A DNA stretch of 64,000 nt, taken from positions 9,684,026 to 9,748,025 of the forward strand of contig CM068321.1 in NCBI GenBank assembly GCA_034766995.1, read 5' to 3'. Source of the stretch: Acanthacorydalis orientalis (lineage: Eukaryota > Arthropoda > Insecta > Megaloptera > Corydalidae). The number at the start of each line of letters is the position of its first letter. Positions within the stretch are counted from its first letter, which is position 1. Positions 24,190 to 36,404 of this stretch are shown one piece after another. The position numbers were made by a program, and so were the translations under genes. The notes beneath the pieces are model-generated. The model was given only the letters and a program-made list of their open reading frames with translations. It did not search any database and was not told where the DNA came from.

Positions 24190-24600
24190 ATGAATGCCGG
24201 CCGCACTATTACATATCTGTTACAAGATAAACATCAAGTTTTCGTATACGTCACGTAACGTACGAAAAACAAAGTTCCATCAATCTACTCCCCATGCGTT
24301 TTTCAATGTACTTTTTTTTGTTGTTTAGTTTCGTTTCTTCCGACTCTTTTTTTTCTTTTCATATTTTTGTTTCTGTCGTCGACATATAAGTTCATTCCGG
24401 TTCGTGCGTTTGTTCCATTCTTAACACATCTAGTACTTAGTCAGTCGGTCACGATTCAAGAAGCACTGGAATTAGGACATTGTTATCCAAGGACGCGTTT
24501 CGCAAAACGCGCAACTGTGTAAAGAAAACAGGGCCGACCAACGCAGCACCGTGCAGACAACAATAACAGATTTGAAACGTGTATGAGATATTAAACGCGA
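24190..24600. other. GC-balanced, CpG-containing island
   Basis: A stretch of balanced composition with CpGs ('acgcgtttcgcaaaacgcgc'), flanked on the right by a (TA)n tract. No coding frame survives inspection. Confidence 0.3.
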
Positions 24601-24612
24601 ACAAAAACATGT

Positions 24613-24615
<3 letters not shown>

Positions 24616-24657
<42 letters not shown>
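24616..24657. repeat. (TA)n microsatellite
   Basis: About 21 uninterrupted TA units. Confidence 0.97.
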
Positions 24658-24659
<2 letters not shown>

Positions 24660-25685
24660 GACGCTCATTTCGTTTAAACTTTATGAATAAATAAAATAGA
24701 GAAAAGCGGATTGTAATTGGATTTTTTCTTCTCGTCCCCATCTTCCATTGTCATTTCGTTTGTTGATATTGTTCTTAGTTTCATTAAATTATTCTCTTTT
24801 CAATAAATTATTCCAGCGTTGATTTTTTTTTTCTAAAAAAGGACACTGACATGTATTTTTAAAACTGCTTTCTCATTAATTTAAATTGTATAATTCATTC
24901 AGTGATAAACGTCCGTCGATGTCTTGTTTCCATTTATAAATAGTGGATCGATAAATGCTTGTATTGAAAATCTCCAACGAATCAAGGAAGATGTCAGCTT
25001 CATTAAATGATTTGGTTAGTTGTTAATAGAATATAATTTTAATGGAATGCATTTTGAAATATTTCTGTTTCATGTGAATTGTGTTTAAAATATCGGGTGT
25101 TAAAATGTTAAATAAAATTGATTTATTTGTTTTTCTCAGAGTTGCTATAAATTCACATTACTTTTTATTATGGTTTCAAAAATTATTATTCCATTTTTTT
25201 ATTGTTTCTAACAGAAGACATTTTTAATTTTATTTTTGAATTCGTTCTAGTTGTAGTTTATTCTTTTTTAAACTGTTTTATTTCTACTTCATTATTTTTT
25301 TTTGTGTGTTTGTAGTAATCAATTCTTATTTCTATTGACATGCAGTTTAGTTAGTTATTTATTTTTCGCTAAACGTATTTGTACTGATATTTTTTTATTT
25401 TTTTTTATAAAATATTTAATTTTATATTCAATATTTTTATTCCTCTTCTTCTTTTTTACATGTTTTGTATTCGTTAGATTTTATTTACTGCCACTCATAT
25501 ATTTAGTGTGATTTTTTAAAACGTATATTCAATCCAAAACCCAAAAATAAATATTAGCAAAATGTTCCAATTTTTATCTTAAATTCGCATATTAGTTCTT
25601 AATTTCATTCATCAAATTCTCAATATTCGTAATTTTTTATACACAAGTTGATGATTTTTAGTTCTAAATAATTTTTTCATTCATT
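24660..25685. other. AT-rich intergenic stretch
   Basis: T-rich on the plus strand; the phenylalanine-rich frames are composition artefacts. Nothing recognised. Confidence 0.55.
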
Positions 25686-25689
25686 CCAT

Positions 25690-26030
25690 AAATAGATCAA
25701 CCTCACTGATCAATAAAGTTCAATGGTTGATTATTGATCATTATTAATTGTTGATATATGCATTTAGATGACGATGCTATCATACCAAAGCATGATCTTA
25801 TTAGAATAAACTATAAAATGCAATTGTATTAATTACTGTTGTATTTATAGATTGTTCTGTACCTTAATGTTTTATTGATGATGGAATTGTTATAAAAATA
25901 TGCGTAAGCAACAATCAAAAATGATTAACAATCAATTATTGAACCATTTTGATCAGAATATTTTTTGTAGTTTGTAGTATCAGTGAAAAATTAATTTTAA
26001 ACTTGAATTAAGACAGTATTAAAACTATAT
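25690..26030. repeat. P1 foldback element, both arms present
   Basis: Left arm: 'ctgatcaataaagttcaatg', 'gattattgatcatta', 'atgacgatgctatcat'. Right arm: 'gatggaattgttataaaaat', 'gcgtaagcaacaatcaaaaa', 'ttttgatcagaatattttt'. The P1 tail follows, ending near 'agacagtattaaaact'. A good second reference copy. Confidence 0.75.
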
Positions 26031-26289
26031 TGTGATATATTATTATTTTCAAGTCCATTTCTGTTTCTTTGAAAATTTCTTTATACGGATATAAAAAATG
26101 TATACACAGTAGCAGAGTTTGGACATTTTTATTATATGCTGAAAATATATTTTAGAAGTTTACAATTGTTAAGATGTTTTTTCAAAATATTTTGGTAAAA
26201 ATATTTGTTATTAAATTTAAACTTTTATGTGCAAACTAATAAGTATAGCTCTGATTATACGAGATTTTGAACCCTGCAATCAATGAAAT

Positions 26290-26735
26290 TGGAGTTATCT
26301 ATATAAATCGTCACATAGTCTCTTTTACCCAATTCCGACTCTCACCTTCAAGTGGTTAAACCTGGTAACCTGAATAACCTCACACAGGATCGGATAATGC
26401 CGATGGCGAGAGGGGTCTGGACTAGTGAGAGCGGGAGAATGCTTCTCCGAAAAGGGAGTTGGACGTGAGATTAACAACCCCACCTCGTAAAACAACAAAC
26501 ATTATGAAACGTCTAAATAATCCTTGGACAATTGATGGATTTAATGCCAAACGACTACTAATACTGAATTAGGATTTGATTTTTGACAATGTAGAGAAGG
26601 GTGCTGTGGAACTGTTGGGAGTAAGGAACTGGAGAAGGACTGCCAAGCAGACAGTTATCTGGAGACAGAAAATTGAGAAAGCCAAGGCTCGATTTGGGCT
26701 GTAGCGCCATCGATGAAAAAGAATCAATAAAATTA
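26290..26735 (+). mobile_element. Internally deleted LINE derivative (5' region joined to 3' end)
   Basis: 26340-26500 is GC-richer and resembles the 5' non-coding region of insect LINEs ('gagttggacgtgagatta', 'caaccccacctcgtaaaac'). After about 90 bp it passes into a LINE C-terminus that reads NWRRTAKQTVIWRQKIEKAK followed by ARFGL and a stop (about 26620-26703), then a short GA-rich tail. The open reading frames and reverse transcriptase expected in between are missing. It could be a non-autonomous LINE derivative or two adjacent fragments. The 5' assignment is from memory of similar elements and is less sure than the 3' one. Confidence 0.5.
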
Positions 26736-26739
26736 TCTC

Positions 26740-27195
26740 GTTTGAGGTTTTAAAACACTCCAATATGGATGAAAAGATCCAATACTTTAAACCTGATTTC
26801 AGCTACCATCCTAATTTTAGACAATGTGAAACTGGTCTCAGATAATTTATTCGACATTATTCATGATTCCTTTGCTCATAATTTTTTTAAAAAAAAACAT
26901 TGTATAATCATGACTAAACAGATGTCATCAAGAATTTGTGATATGATGTTTAAGTTTATGAAATTAATTTTATTATTCTTTAATTACTAGTGCTGAAAAT
27001 GAACATGTACAGCTATGTGGTGTACTGACGTGTCAAAATTGTATAATAATAATAACTACATGTTTACATTAGGGTTTAAATAGAATAAATATAGAAAATA
27101 ACTTCATTATTATGTCTATCTTCATATTCTCTCTTTCTCTCTACCTATATATATATATATATGTAAAATATAATTTTTAATTATTTTGCGTAGTC
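26740..27195. other. AT-rich intergenic sequence
   Basis: Nothing recognised; a short (TA)n lies at about 27147-27162. Confidence 0.5.
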
Positions 27196-27199
27196 CTAA

Positions 27200-27400
27200 A
27201 ACAGTCTCTGTTCTTTTATATTATTTAACATTTTGTTTTCCACTACTAGTTTGGGCATGTGTTTCAGGTAAATTTTAGATAACAGATAATTTATCCAAAA
27301 TAACCATCGGATGACATATAGACCCAAACTAATAGTAAAAAAAAACTGAAAAATCAGTGATTAAAAAAGCAAAGACCATCAGGTAATCAGAAAACACAGG
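27200..27400. repeat. P2 foldback-family copy, diverged
   Basis: Left arm: 'tccactactagtttgggcat', 'gtaaattttagataac'. Right arm: 'catcggatgacatatagacc' and CAAACTAATAGT. The two arms face each other around a short AT-rich turn. Confidence 0.6.
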
Positions 27401-28190
27401 TACAAAAAATTGTAATTTTAATTATTGTCATTCAGTATTAAATTAACTATACAAGTTTTCTTTCATTTCATATGCTTTTTACATCTTTTCTTTTATAATT
27501 TTTTGTTTGAGGTTAAGTCTCTATGTTTTCTTATGCTGGTAAAACTTATTTGCATTTTTCATTAAGATGCGTTTTTGTCAATTGATATTAATTTTTTCAA
27601 TGATTCTTCTGTATTTATAAAGACGTTCAACGTGTGAACCGTTCTAGCAGTTTGAGTGTTAATGTAAGTTATATTTAGTATAGTGAAAAGAGATAAAGGT
27701 AATATTTTCGAGTAACTGGACAGAAAAAATGAGATAATCATGAGATCGTTCACTATTTGCGGATGAATATTCCTCAAATTTACCACCTAGTTATGAATCA
27801 CTTAAATAGTTATTTTCCATAATATGCTTTTTTCTAATTCTTTTGTTCCCTCTAACTTGTTTTTAGAATAACGTCTCTAAAATATCAGTTATACAATTAT
27901 AATTCAAGCATATAGCTCTACAATAAACATTTTTTATTTCAATTATGTACATTTTATTAATAAAAATATGTAGTGATTTCTAATACTTAAGTAGAAGTGT
28001 AAAATTAAATTCTAAAAATCTTCAAATGAAGATATGAAAATATTTTTTTTAAAATCAGATATTGTGTTTATTAAATTCGATTAACTTCTGATAACAAAAT
28101 GTAAATATACATCAAGAAAGTGAATAAAAAAACTTCAAAATAATGATTGTTATACTAAAAATAAATTATATTAAGTATTTACATAATTCG
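27401..28190. other. AT-rich intergenic sequence, nothing recognised
   Basis: No coding signal beyond short chance frames. Confidence 0.55.
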
Positions 28191-28194
28191 TTGT

Positions 28195-28450
28195 CTTTGT
28201 AGTCATCCTTATAGACTACTTGAACTTCTATCTTTCAATACTAGTTTCGATAAATGCAACATCATCAGATAGATTATAGATACATCGAGTTATCTAAAAT
28301 CTATCTGAAGATGACACACATGTTGAAATTAGTATTGGAAAAAAGGAACACAAGCAATCCAAAAGAGTGAATGCCATCTGGCTTGATCTTAGGTGTCGAC
28401 GCGCCCTTAAACTCCAAATAATCGATAAATCAGCCATCTGGCTACCGATT
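28195..28450. repeat. P2 foldback element, both arms present
   Basis: Left arm: 'caatactagtttcgataaat', 'catcatcagatagatt'. Right arm: 'aaaatctatctgaagatgac', 'acacatgttgaaattagtat'. The outer part pairs 'gactacttgaactt' with 'aagagtgaatgcc' less perfectly. Non-coding. Confidence 0.75.
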
Positions 28451-28454
28451 AAAT

Positions 28455-29160
28455 GGAATCATAGGTGTATAAAGAGACAATTATAATTTTACTCATAATT
28501 ACTGACAGGAAGCACTACTTTAGTCCAATAGATTAGTGTTAGATCGTGTATAAGTTTGATTGTACAAAAACTATCATATCAGTTTGATTTATCTGAAAAA
28601 AATCTGTAAGTACACTATTAGGGTTGAAAAGGGCTGTGGAAATTTTGGTACATAATTATAGAAAACTTATTTGAATCAGAATGGCGCGATTAAAAAGCGC
28701 TAGTTAATGGTTAAATATGTTCATATTTTATATTACATTAACAAAATATTGACTTTACTCGTATACAAATATTATTGTTTAATAAGAGACTTCATTTATA
28801 AAAAAAAGATTAAATCAACATCATACTTTTTTATCCAAATATATAAAAAATGTTTATAATTCGATATTATGTATAGTGTTTTAACACTTGAGCTGACCTT
28901 ATTTTTCTTAAAAAAATATTAATGATATGTGAGTTTATTTATTTTTAGAGATTATTTATTGTATTGAGTTTTATTAAGAGACATTTTTTGGTATTTTGAT
29001 TTTAGATGTGTTTCTTGATAAACGTTTGCGTTATTTTAAGTTTCTTACTTTATACTGTAAGAACCTTGAGGAATGAACGTTTGACCACTTAAAATAGTTA
29101 GTGCTCAGCAATATGACACTTCAATAGACATTCTCAATGCGTTGGTAGCATTTTTTTCGA
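28455..29160. other. AT-rich intergenic sequence, nothing recognised
   Basis: No gene or element ends seen. Confidence 0.55.
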
Positions 29161-29161
29161 T

Positions 29162-29172
29162 TATATATACTC

Positions 29173-29212
<40 letters not shown>

Positions 29213-29287
29213 GAGTATATATATATATATATAAACACAATTTCACCTACATAAGTTTAAGCATTTGATTATAAGGGAATATATATT

Positions 29288-29382
<95 letters not shown>
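29162..29382. repeat. Paired (TA)n tracts, the first with palindromic flanks
   Basis: Two long TA tracts (29174-29232 and 29279-29382). The first is bracketed by ACTCGTATATA and TATATACGAGT, so it forms one continuous palindrome. The second contains a few GTA interruptions. Confidence 0.95.
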
Positions 29383-29383
<1 letters not shown>

Positions 29384-29665
29384 AAATCTCATATTTTAGC
29401 CTTGTTCTAATTTTCGTAGGCAGAAACGACGTCATCTTATTTTTCATCCTGAATTATATGATATTTATAGTTAGATTTCTAAGCTAAAATATTATTGTTA
29501 TACTGTTAGGAATTTTCTGAATTCATAAGCGATAACTTTGGCTAGAACTCGGATTTATTTTTTAAAAATGGTGTTTTATTTACAATCCAATTATTTTTGT
29601 ACTCACTGGTATTAAAACAAACTGTTATAAGTTAGTATAATTAAATTTTACTTTCCATCAATATA

Positions 29666-30267
29666 TTAGGTTAGTAAAAAAAATAATTAAGGTTTATGGC
29701 CTTCAAATTCATATCCATTCACAGCTTTTTTGATTTTCCTAACTGTTTTAAGCTGATCCAGAACTGTTGGATGATTAACACTTAACTTCTCGAATTGTTT
29801 AACACTTAACTTCTCGAAAAGTTCTCGAATTGTTGTGCATGGTTCTGATTCAACTAACACCTTTAGTTGGTCGTTATGAACTGAAGAAGGACGCGTACGA
29901 TTTTTCTCATCTTCAAGGCTCTCGTCCTCAGCACGAAATTTTTAGAACCACCATTTTACCATACAATCCTTAACAATACTCACACCAAAAGCTTCATATA
30001 ATTTATCAGCAGTTTATGCTGTTTTACTACTCGCTTAGAACTCATACAAAAATTTGCTCTTATTTGCTTCTTTTCCATCTTGATTTCAATAGCCCAACTT
30101 GAAGTAAAGTTAATAATATAACCAAAATCAATATTACCTAAATACAGATCAACAAATGCACTTTAAAATAATATTAACATGAACACGATAAAATGACACT
30201 TTCATTGAAAAAAATTAAGGTCGGAATTCAGAAAACAAAAACCGCAATTATTTTCCTACCAACCTGA
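29666..30267 (-). mobile_element. Short mariner derivative (cecropia type), ~600 bp
   Basis: The left end reads TTAGGTTAGTAAAAAAAATA and the reversed right end reads CAGGTTGGTAGGAAAATAAT followed by TGCGGTTTTTG, the same end family as 22438-23433. The minus strand carries only N-terminal transposase traces: RGRPSSVHN-like, LKVLVESEPCTTIREL, KLSVNHPTVLDQL. The phrase coding EKLSV/SVKQFEKLSV is locally duplicated (about 29777-29822). The whole catalytic domain is absent. Confidence 0.85.
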
Positions 30268-31228
30268 TATTTATTATTTGAATAAGATTTTTTAGAATGA
30301 GCAATAAGTATGCTACAATATTTTCGTTGCGTGTGGCAAATCTATATCAAGCTATGAGGTTTCATGATTCATGTTGAATGAAACTTACTACATTTAATGA
30401 TTTAATCAAGTTTTTCTAATTTCATTTGGCCATGGAATTCATTTATAATATCTGAAACATGCTGGAACCCCAATAGTTTAATTATATAAAATTCTGAGCT
30501 AGAAAAATGTTAAAGTAAATATCGGTAAATGTAATAGTTTTAATAATTCAGCAATTATTTTAAAAAAACATTGGGTCATGCTCATGATGTTTTATTAAAT
30601 ACTGCAACTGAGACCAACTAGTTGATAGTGATTAATGTACTATCAAATCTAGCCATATTTACGAATTTACTCTTAATAAATTTATTAAACATAGCTAGAT
30701 CTGGTAATATATCATGATTAGGTAATCATCATCTGATAATTATCATCTCTATTGATTAGTGAGCTTAACTGGACCTAGTTGGAGTATTTAGTAAAACTGA
30801 CTAGAGACCTAGATGCAGTATTTAGTAAAAGATTATAAACGTAGCTATTATTATATCAAATGAATTTTTTACTTCCCGTCAAATCATTGAAATGTTTTGG
30901 GAGAATGGAGGAATTTATGTTTTTCTCAGTGTTCAAGTACAGAAAAATTAAAATTACCCCTTGTTAAAACTAATATAGTGTTGTTTTAAAAGCTAGAAGT
31001 TTTGAAAAATTCATTGCGAATTGATTGTACTTTAAACATATAATTTTGATATAATGAAAGATGTATTTACAATTTCATCATAAAGTAACCATTGTAGTAT
31101 GAAAAAAAATTTAAAATTATTTGTATTATAATAAAAAAACAATATTGTAAATTTTTTTTCGAAGAAATCAACGTCTAGTCTTACAAACCATTATGTACAA
31201 ATAGCATTAATGTGCTAGACTGTATTTA
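30268..31228. other. AT-rich intergenic stretch
   Basis: Nothing recognised. Short repeated phrases around 30600-30830 ('aactgagaccaactagtt', 'tagtaaaactgactagagac') suggest old local duplication. Confidence 0.45.
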
Positions 31229-31230
31229 AA

Positions 31231-31292
31231 TATTAAAGGTGAGAATAAATTATACTCTAATCATTAGAGTACAATTTATTTTCACCTTTAAT
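31231..31292. repeat. Near-perfect hairpin, ~30-bp arms
   Basis: TATTAAAGGTGAGAATAAAT followed by TATACTCTAAT is mirrored by ATTAGAGTACAATTTATT followed by TTCACCTTTAATA. There are about two mismatches over 30 bp and a 2-nt centre. The loop is too short for a microRNA precursor; a foldback element or replication-derived palindrome is likelier. Confidence 0.85.
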
Positions 31293-31593
31293 ATCTTCTA
31301 TACATTTTGTACAAACCTAACAAGCGACGAGATCTGTGGATAAGTTATGTACACGGCGAACGGACGTGTATGAAAAATGTACATATACTTTTTTATGCCT
31401 GGCCAGTAATAATCATAATGATAATAAAAACGACAGAACGTCGGTACAGTAACGGAAACGTTTTACGAAATCGCACAAGGAATGTAACGTTGGGATTTCT
31501 GTGGGATGCATTATGCAAGTTGTTTGCAATATCTTGTAATATTTGTTTAAACCTTTTTTTTGGATTTTAATAAAGATATTTAATATCATATAA

Positions 31594-31598
<5 letters not shown>
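31293..31598. other. Balanced-composition sequence right of the hairpin
   Basis: An 87-residue plus-strand frame (31307-31570) lies here, but it has no recognisable domain and no Kozak or splice context that I trust. Function unknown. Confidence 0.3.

Positions 31599-31641
<43 letters not shown>
31599..31641. repeat. (TA)n microsatellite
   Basis: About 21 TA units. Confidence 0.97.
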
Positions 31642-31647
<6 letters not shown>

Positions 31648-31999
31648 TATTGTTAGTTTATAATAATTGTTATATATTTATTTAAAATAGTGTGTACTTT
31701 AGAGCGTTAAATATATGCATTTTTACTATTTTAGTACTTCTAGAAGTTTCTGGTTTGAGTTCATGTGAAGTACAGGTGTTGGTCATTTTTAAGTAAATTT
31801 ATTCCTCTAACGGTTTGCATAATTATTTTGTAATATATTCTTCAAAGATTTAAATGAATAGTGGTATGAAATTACTAAATTGTGAAGGGGGATCAAAAAT
31901 GTACAGAACAGTAGTAAAAATACTAATCAGTTGATAAAAAAAACTAAGATCATTTTATTTTATATCACTAACTTATATTTTTATAAGTTTACTAACTGG

Positions 32000-32135
32000 T
32001 CCTATCATCACTGATTTGATTGTAAAGTCCATTTTTAAGATCTTCTACTCACAAATATCCTACAAATTTTCTATAAGATTCAGATTCGTAGAATTCATAA
32101 GACAGTCAAGGATCTACTTAATTTTAAAATATTTC
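32000..32135 (-). pseudogene. Tc1-like transposase C-terminal relic
   Basis: On the minus strand about 32050-32110 reads NLNLIENL-stop-DIC, matching the third-catalytic-residue block of Tc1-type transposases (SPDLNPIENLWD), with a stop in place of Trp. Flanking frames are broken. No inverted ends were found, so only a core fragment remains. Confidence 0.55.
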
Positions 32136-33225
32136 ATCATCGGATTTTTTCCAGATTTGTAGCCATGTTTCGTTTCAGTAATTCATTGTGCTTTTGACTG
32201 TTCAGAATATTTTAATTGGTACGAGAACCCCAGTATCCACGTAGAAACTCAAATCAGAACACTCTTTGAGAGTGTTCAATTACGTGGTCAAAATGAGCTA
32301 CTATTAAATTTATTTTGTTGTCCCTATACTAAAATTGTGTTTTATTTAAGAATAACGTTTTTTTCAATACTTGATATTGTAGAGTTGTATAAGAAAAATT
32401 CAGTTTTAAAAATCAGATTTTTCTCTACCTTAACTTCAATGTTAATATCAATCAAAATGGTTGATAATCAATATACATTATTATACAATAATATATATAT
32501 ATATATATCGTTATCAATTATACAATATTTTTAGTCAGCAATTTTTGTACAATTTGTGGAAGATTACAATTTTTATTTATAAAAGTGAATTTTGCCACAG
32601 TTGTAAAAACTGTTGTGTTCAAAAAAGTCTTATTTTATTTTTTTATTTTTCTTTTTTTTATTTTCTTTTCGATATTTTCTTACAGTCAACAGTTCTTTAT
32701 TTTAGTGTTTATAATGTTTATTCTCGATTTTGAGTCTGTACACTATTAAGTAATAAATTGACAACCACATAAAGTGGCATCAACTTTTCCTGATTCTTGT
32801 TGCAGATTAAAACTTGTTTCTTTGGAGTTTACTTTGACTTTTCAAAAAGTATCACTTATCAGTTATCTTCCTTTTCTTTTCATTTTTCCTTTTAACTTTA
32901 TTTTCATGTAGACAATTTTTTTTTGCTTTAAGATCTTGTTTAGTCCTCCTTAAAACTTACACATCATTTTTTTTAAATACTCCCTTATAGCAGAGATGTG
33001 TTCACTTAATATTATAATCTTTTCTTGTTTAATTTGTGAAATATCCATGACGAAATATTGCTACAGTCACAAAATTAAAAACAATTTACTAAGCAAAAAT
33101 GTCAATTATAATATTCTAAGTACTGTGTAATATAACTACTTCACAAACTACTGTATATTTCTTGTTTTGTAGAAAAAGTTATATAAGTTTTAAACTTATT
33201 TCAGAAATTAATTTTTTTACTTTCT
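32136..33225. other. AT-rich intergenic stretch
   Basis: Very T-rich on the plus strand; nothing recognised. Confidence 0.5.
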
Positions 33226-33227
33226 CA

Positions 33228-33291
33228 GAAAATTTGTTTTTCTAATTAAAAATGTTCAATAATTGAATACTGATTGTCCTGATTGTTGTTT

Positions 33292-33353
<62 letters not shown>

Positions 33354-33358
33354 ATATA
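33228..33358. repeat. P1 arm truncated by a (CA)n(TA)n compound microsatellite
   Basis: P1 left-arm core TCTAATTAAAAATGTTCAAT, then 'tgattgttgtttacgca', then (CA)13 at about 33296-33321 and (TA)n to 33358. The P1 arm stops exactly where the CA repeat starts. Confidence 0.7.
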
Positions 33359-33359
33359 A

Positions 33360-34920
33360 ATAATTTGTTTTATTTATAAATGTAGAATAAAATTAATATA
33401 AATTATTTTTTCCAGATAACATTGAAACAAAGTGACTCCGAAAATAACAACCAACATAATAAGATTGCAGGTAAAAATAATATATAAGTAACTGACAACT
33501 ATTCGTCCTTGATTGAAAAATGTTATTTCATAATCTGTATCTATTCTTAAATTCTCCATTCTCATTTATCGTTTATTTATAAATATATATTAATTACGAA
33601 TCAAAATCAAATTAATTTATCCTTATAATAGGGTAAAAATAAATATATATGGCAACAGTTATTTGTAAAAAAAGAGATACATTAGCAAAAAAAATGAAAT
33701 AAAACAATTTGAATGATGAAAATTATATTCGGTTTGTATTATCAGACTATAAAATATAATTAGCCTCTATTGAAACTAGATTGAATTCAGTGGATTCATT
33801 GTATTAAAATGAGTTATAAAAATATTAAATGTACGGGAATTCTTACAAAATGAATAAAAAAGTATGATAAAAGTAATTATGTCGGTATATTAAAATGAAT
33901 TAAATTCTTTTTTCTTGATGCGCCGAAGAAAAACTGTTGAACGAATCGAAATACTTGCATCACAATAGATATATTATAATAATTTTCATTCTGTTTTAAT
34001 CGAGACTTTAATAAATTTAGATAGTGTTGTATCTTTAAGGCACATACAACCAATCAATCACAATTTAATTGAACTTAATTGAACCGAACCACCATCAGAA
34101 ATTAACGTCCAACCGAACCGTATAATTAAGTTTCGAACCGAAATAGTAGCTACTATAATTTAAAATCTATTTGTAAAAAAATATTCGTGCAAATATGTTT
34201 CGACTCAGTATATTGATAGAGCGACTCGTGCGCTTGTAATGAAAATAAGTACTCGGTAAGAAGTGATATCCGTTAAGCGACAGGTGAGAGACACTCGCTA
34301 TATTAGTGAGTGTCGTTGTCTCTGATGGACACAATGTTTATTGAATACAGCCGATGGCCGAGAACCAACGGAACCTGTCCTAGTCGGTTCATACATTCTC
34401 TCTTATATATTCAAATGTGTTTAATGTCACATACAAAAAATAAATTCCACTTGATATGCAGTTATAGACTTGCAATCGTATTCTACCAGAAAGGACCTTA
34501 GTCTCTTTTAATAGGGCAGAATATAAATTATCAGGTTTTTGAAATAAAAAATGAGTCAAAATATCTATACAAATTTAGTAATAAAAAAATCCTTTCCTTC
34601 TTCCTTTTTTTCAAAATTTTATCAATATTATATTATAATTTATTACTTACATGCAATTTATAATATGGCTTAGTATATAACACTGTTTAATTATTCAAGT
34701 AGATATATATCTCTTTTTTTAAAAAAAAAACTAAATTAAACATATACAATAACATTACATACTAAATTTTAAACTTTTTTGCCACATCGAATAAATCCTC
34801 TTTCTGTGATTATTATCCTGAACTCAAATACGTTTTTAAAAATAATATAACACATGTCCTAATATGTTTGGCACTAACGCTAAAATCATATTTATAAATA
34901 CATTTTTCATTCAATTCACC
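33360..34920. other. AT-rich intergenic stretch
   Basis: No recognised gene. 34030-34390 is slightly GC-richer, with short direct repeats of a GAACCGAA motif (34080-34140). Confidence 0.45.
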
Positions 34921-34924
34921 CTTC

Positions 34925-35215
34925 AATATTTTTTCAAAAATATGTAATAATTGATTATTGATCATTTTTGATTATAGATTAAGCATATTTTGATAGCAGA
35001 CCATCATCTTGAACGTACTAGTGTAGAGAAAAATTGGTATAAAATATGTAAAACCTGTTTTTTGATACTTAGAACTTTATGGATAATGTTATTTCGAAAT
35101 GTCCTTAAGCGACAATCAAAAATGATCAATTTTCATATGAAAAAGGTTTGCGTGGAGTAAGTGAAAAATGTATTAGAAAAAGTAGTACGTCAGGTTTTTA
35201 GAAAAATACGGTTAT
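34925..35215. repeat. P1 foldback-family copy
   Basis: Left arm: 'tgattattgatcatttttga', 'gatagcagaccatcatcttg'. Right arm: 'cttaagcgacaatcaaaaat', 'gatcaattttcatatg'. The tail ends near 'agtagtacgtcaggtttt'. Both arms are diverged. Confidence 0.65.
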
Positions 35216-35500
35216 ATTTTTTATTATATTTAAAATGAAATAAGCATAAAAATAATTTAAAATCTCACTGAGCCACATTTTCATTTGTATGATTTTTCAG
35301 GCATATTTTCTATGAACATGTAGTAATCACCTAATACCAAATTCATTTTTTTATCAAAAGAGTTTTCCATATTTCATTTCTTTTTAACAAAAGAGTCTTT
35401 TCTAAAAAAAACATAACAATGATATTTAAAGTTTTTTAATAGATTATTGAATAAATATGTTTACTTCAAAACACATATACTAAATTGACTTAATATTCAA
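35216..35500. other. AT-rich spacer
   Basis: Nothing recognised. Confidence 0.5.
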
Positions 35501-35504
35501 AAAT

Positions 35505-35602
35505 AATACATTGTCTTTATGGTCCTCATCTTATTGGATTATTTGAATTTCTGGTCTCCACTATTAGGTTTAGCATGTATACTGTTTCCAAGCAAATTTT
35601 AG

Positions 35603-35650
<48 letters not shown>

Positions 35651-35800
35651 GAGAGAGAGAGAAAGAAGTATATAAAATCTACCCGAATATATCACACGTA
35701 CCGAGACTAGTAGTAGATTGACTACTACTAGACAGAAATAGATCAATTACGCTGGGGCGAAAAATCACTGCTATAAAAAGGAACCACATAAGAGAAAGAA
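35505..35800. repeat. P2 foldback element with (TA)n(GA)n at its centre
   Basis: Left arm: 'tccactattaggtttagcat', 'agcaaattttagatat'. Right arm: 'aaaatctacccgaatatatc', 'acacgtaccgagactagtag'. The hairpin centre has been replaced or expanded into a (TA)n tract (35607-35647) followed by (GA)n (35650-35664). Confidence 0.75.
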
Positions 35801-35855
35801 GTTTTAATTTTAATAAATTTGAAATTCGTTTCATTACAACTAACAGTTATATTAA

Positions 35856-36046
35856 CACATTGACAACCAAGTGTCGTTTGGGGACCAGACGGCTATAGCC
35901 AATCTTATGCTAAGTAGATTTTTTATACTTAATTGATTTAACAATTGATACAAAAAATATCTACAGGTTTTGAAATGTCTAGTTTCGTGAAATACTTCTG
36001 AGTTTCTACGCACGACTTCAATCTAATTAAAATGTCCGTGAACGTG
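35856..36046. mobile_element. PiggyBac-like MITE, 191 bp
   Basis: Perfect TTAA on both sides (35852-35855 and 36047-36050). The ends are CACATTGACAACCAAG and, reversed, CACGTTCACGGACATTT. Non-coding interior. The ends differ from those of 16040-16589, so it is a separate family. Confidence 0.68.
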
Positions 36047-36400
36047 TTAACAATAAATGTATAATAAAGTAAAATTGATTAAATAAATTAGCTATTTTAA
36101 CTCCATGAAGATTGGCAGTGACTTAGTGTAACTAGCGATGGCTAGTTGTAACAGCTATAGAAATATTTTCTTACTGGTGAATATAGCAAATATTTCATTC
36201 CCTAAAAATCGTATAAATCATATATTCTTTTTCAAAAAAATATTTCCTTAATTATATATTTATGACCGCCTTAAACTATATTTAACAATTCTGTAAAATA
36301 AATACTTCACACATAGAAACATGCATTCACTATAAACAAATTTGATATACGGTTTATAAACTTTTAATGTGTTTTTACAATTATAATCCCGTTGATGAAT
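36047..36400. other. AT-rich spacer
   Basis: Nothing recognised. Confidence 0.5.
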
Positions 36401-36404
36401 TTTC

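Noticed and set aside
31231..31292. microRNA precursor
   Set aside because: The hairpin has a 2-nt loop and an almost perfect stem, unlike a Drosha/Dicer substrate.
31307..31570. 87-residue plus-strand frame right of the hairpin
   Set aside because: No family resemblance and no supporting context; listed as unassigned sequence.
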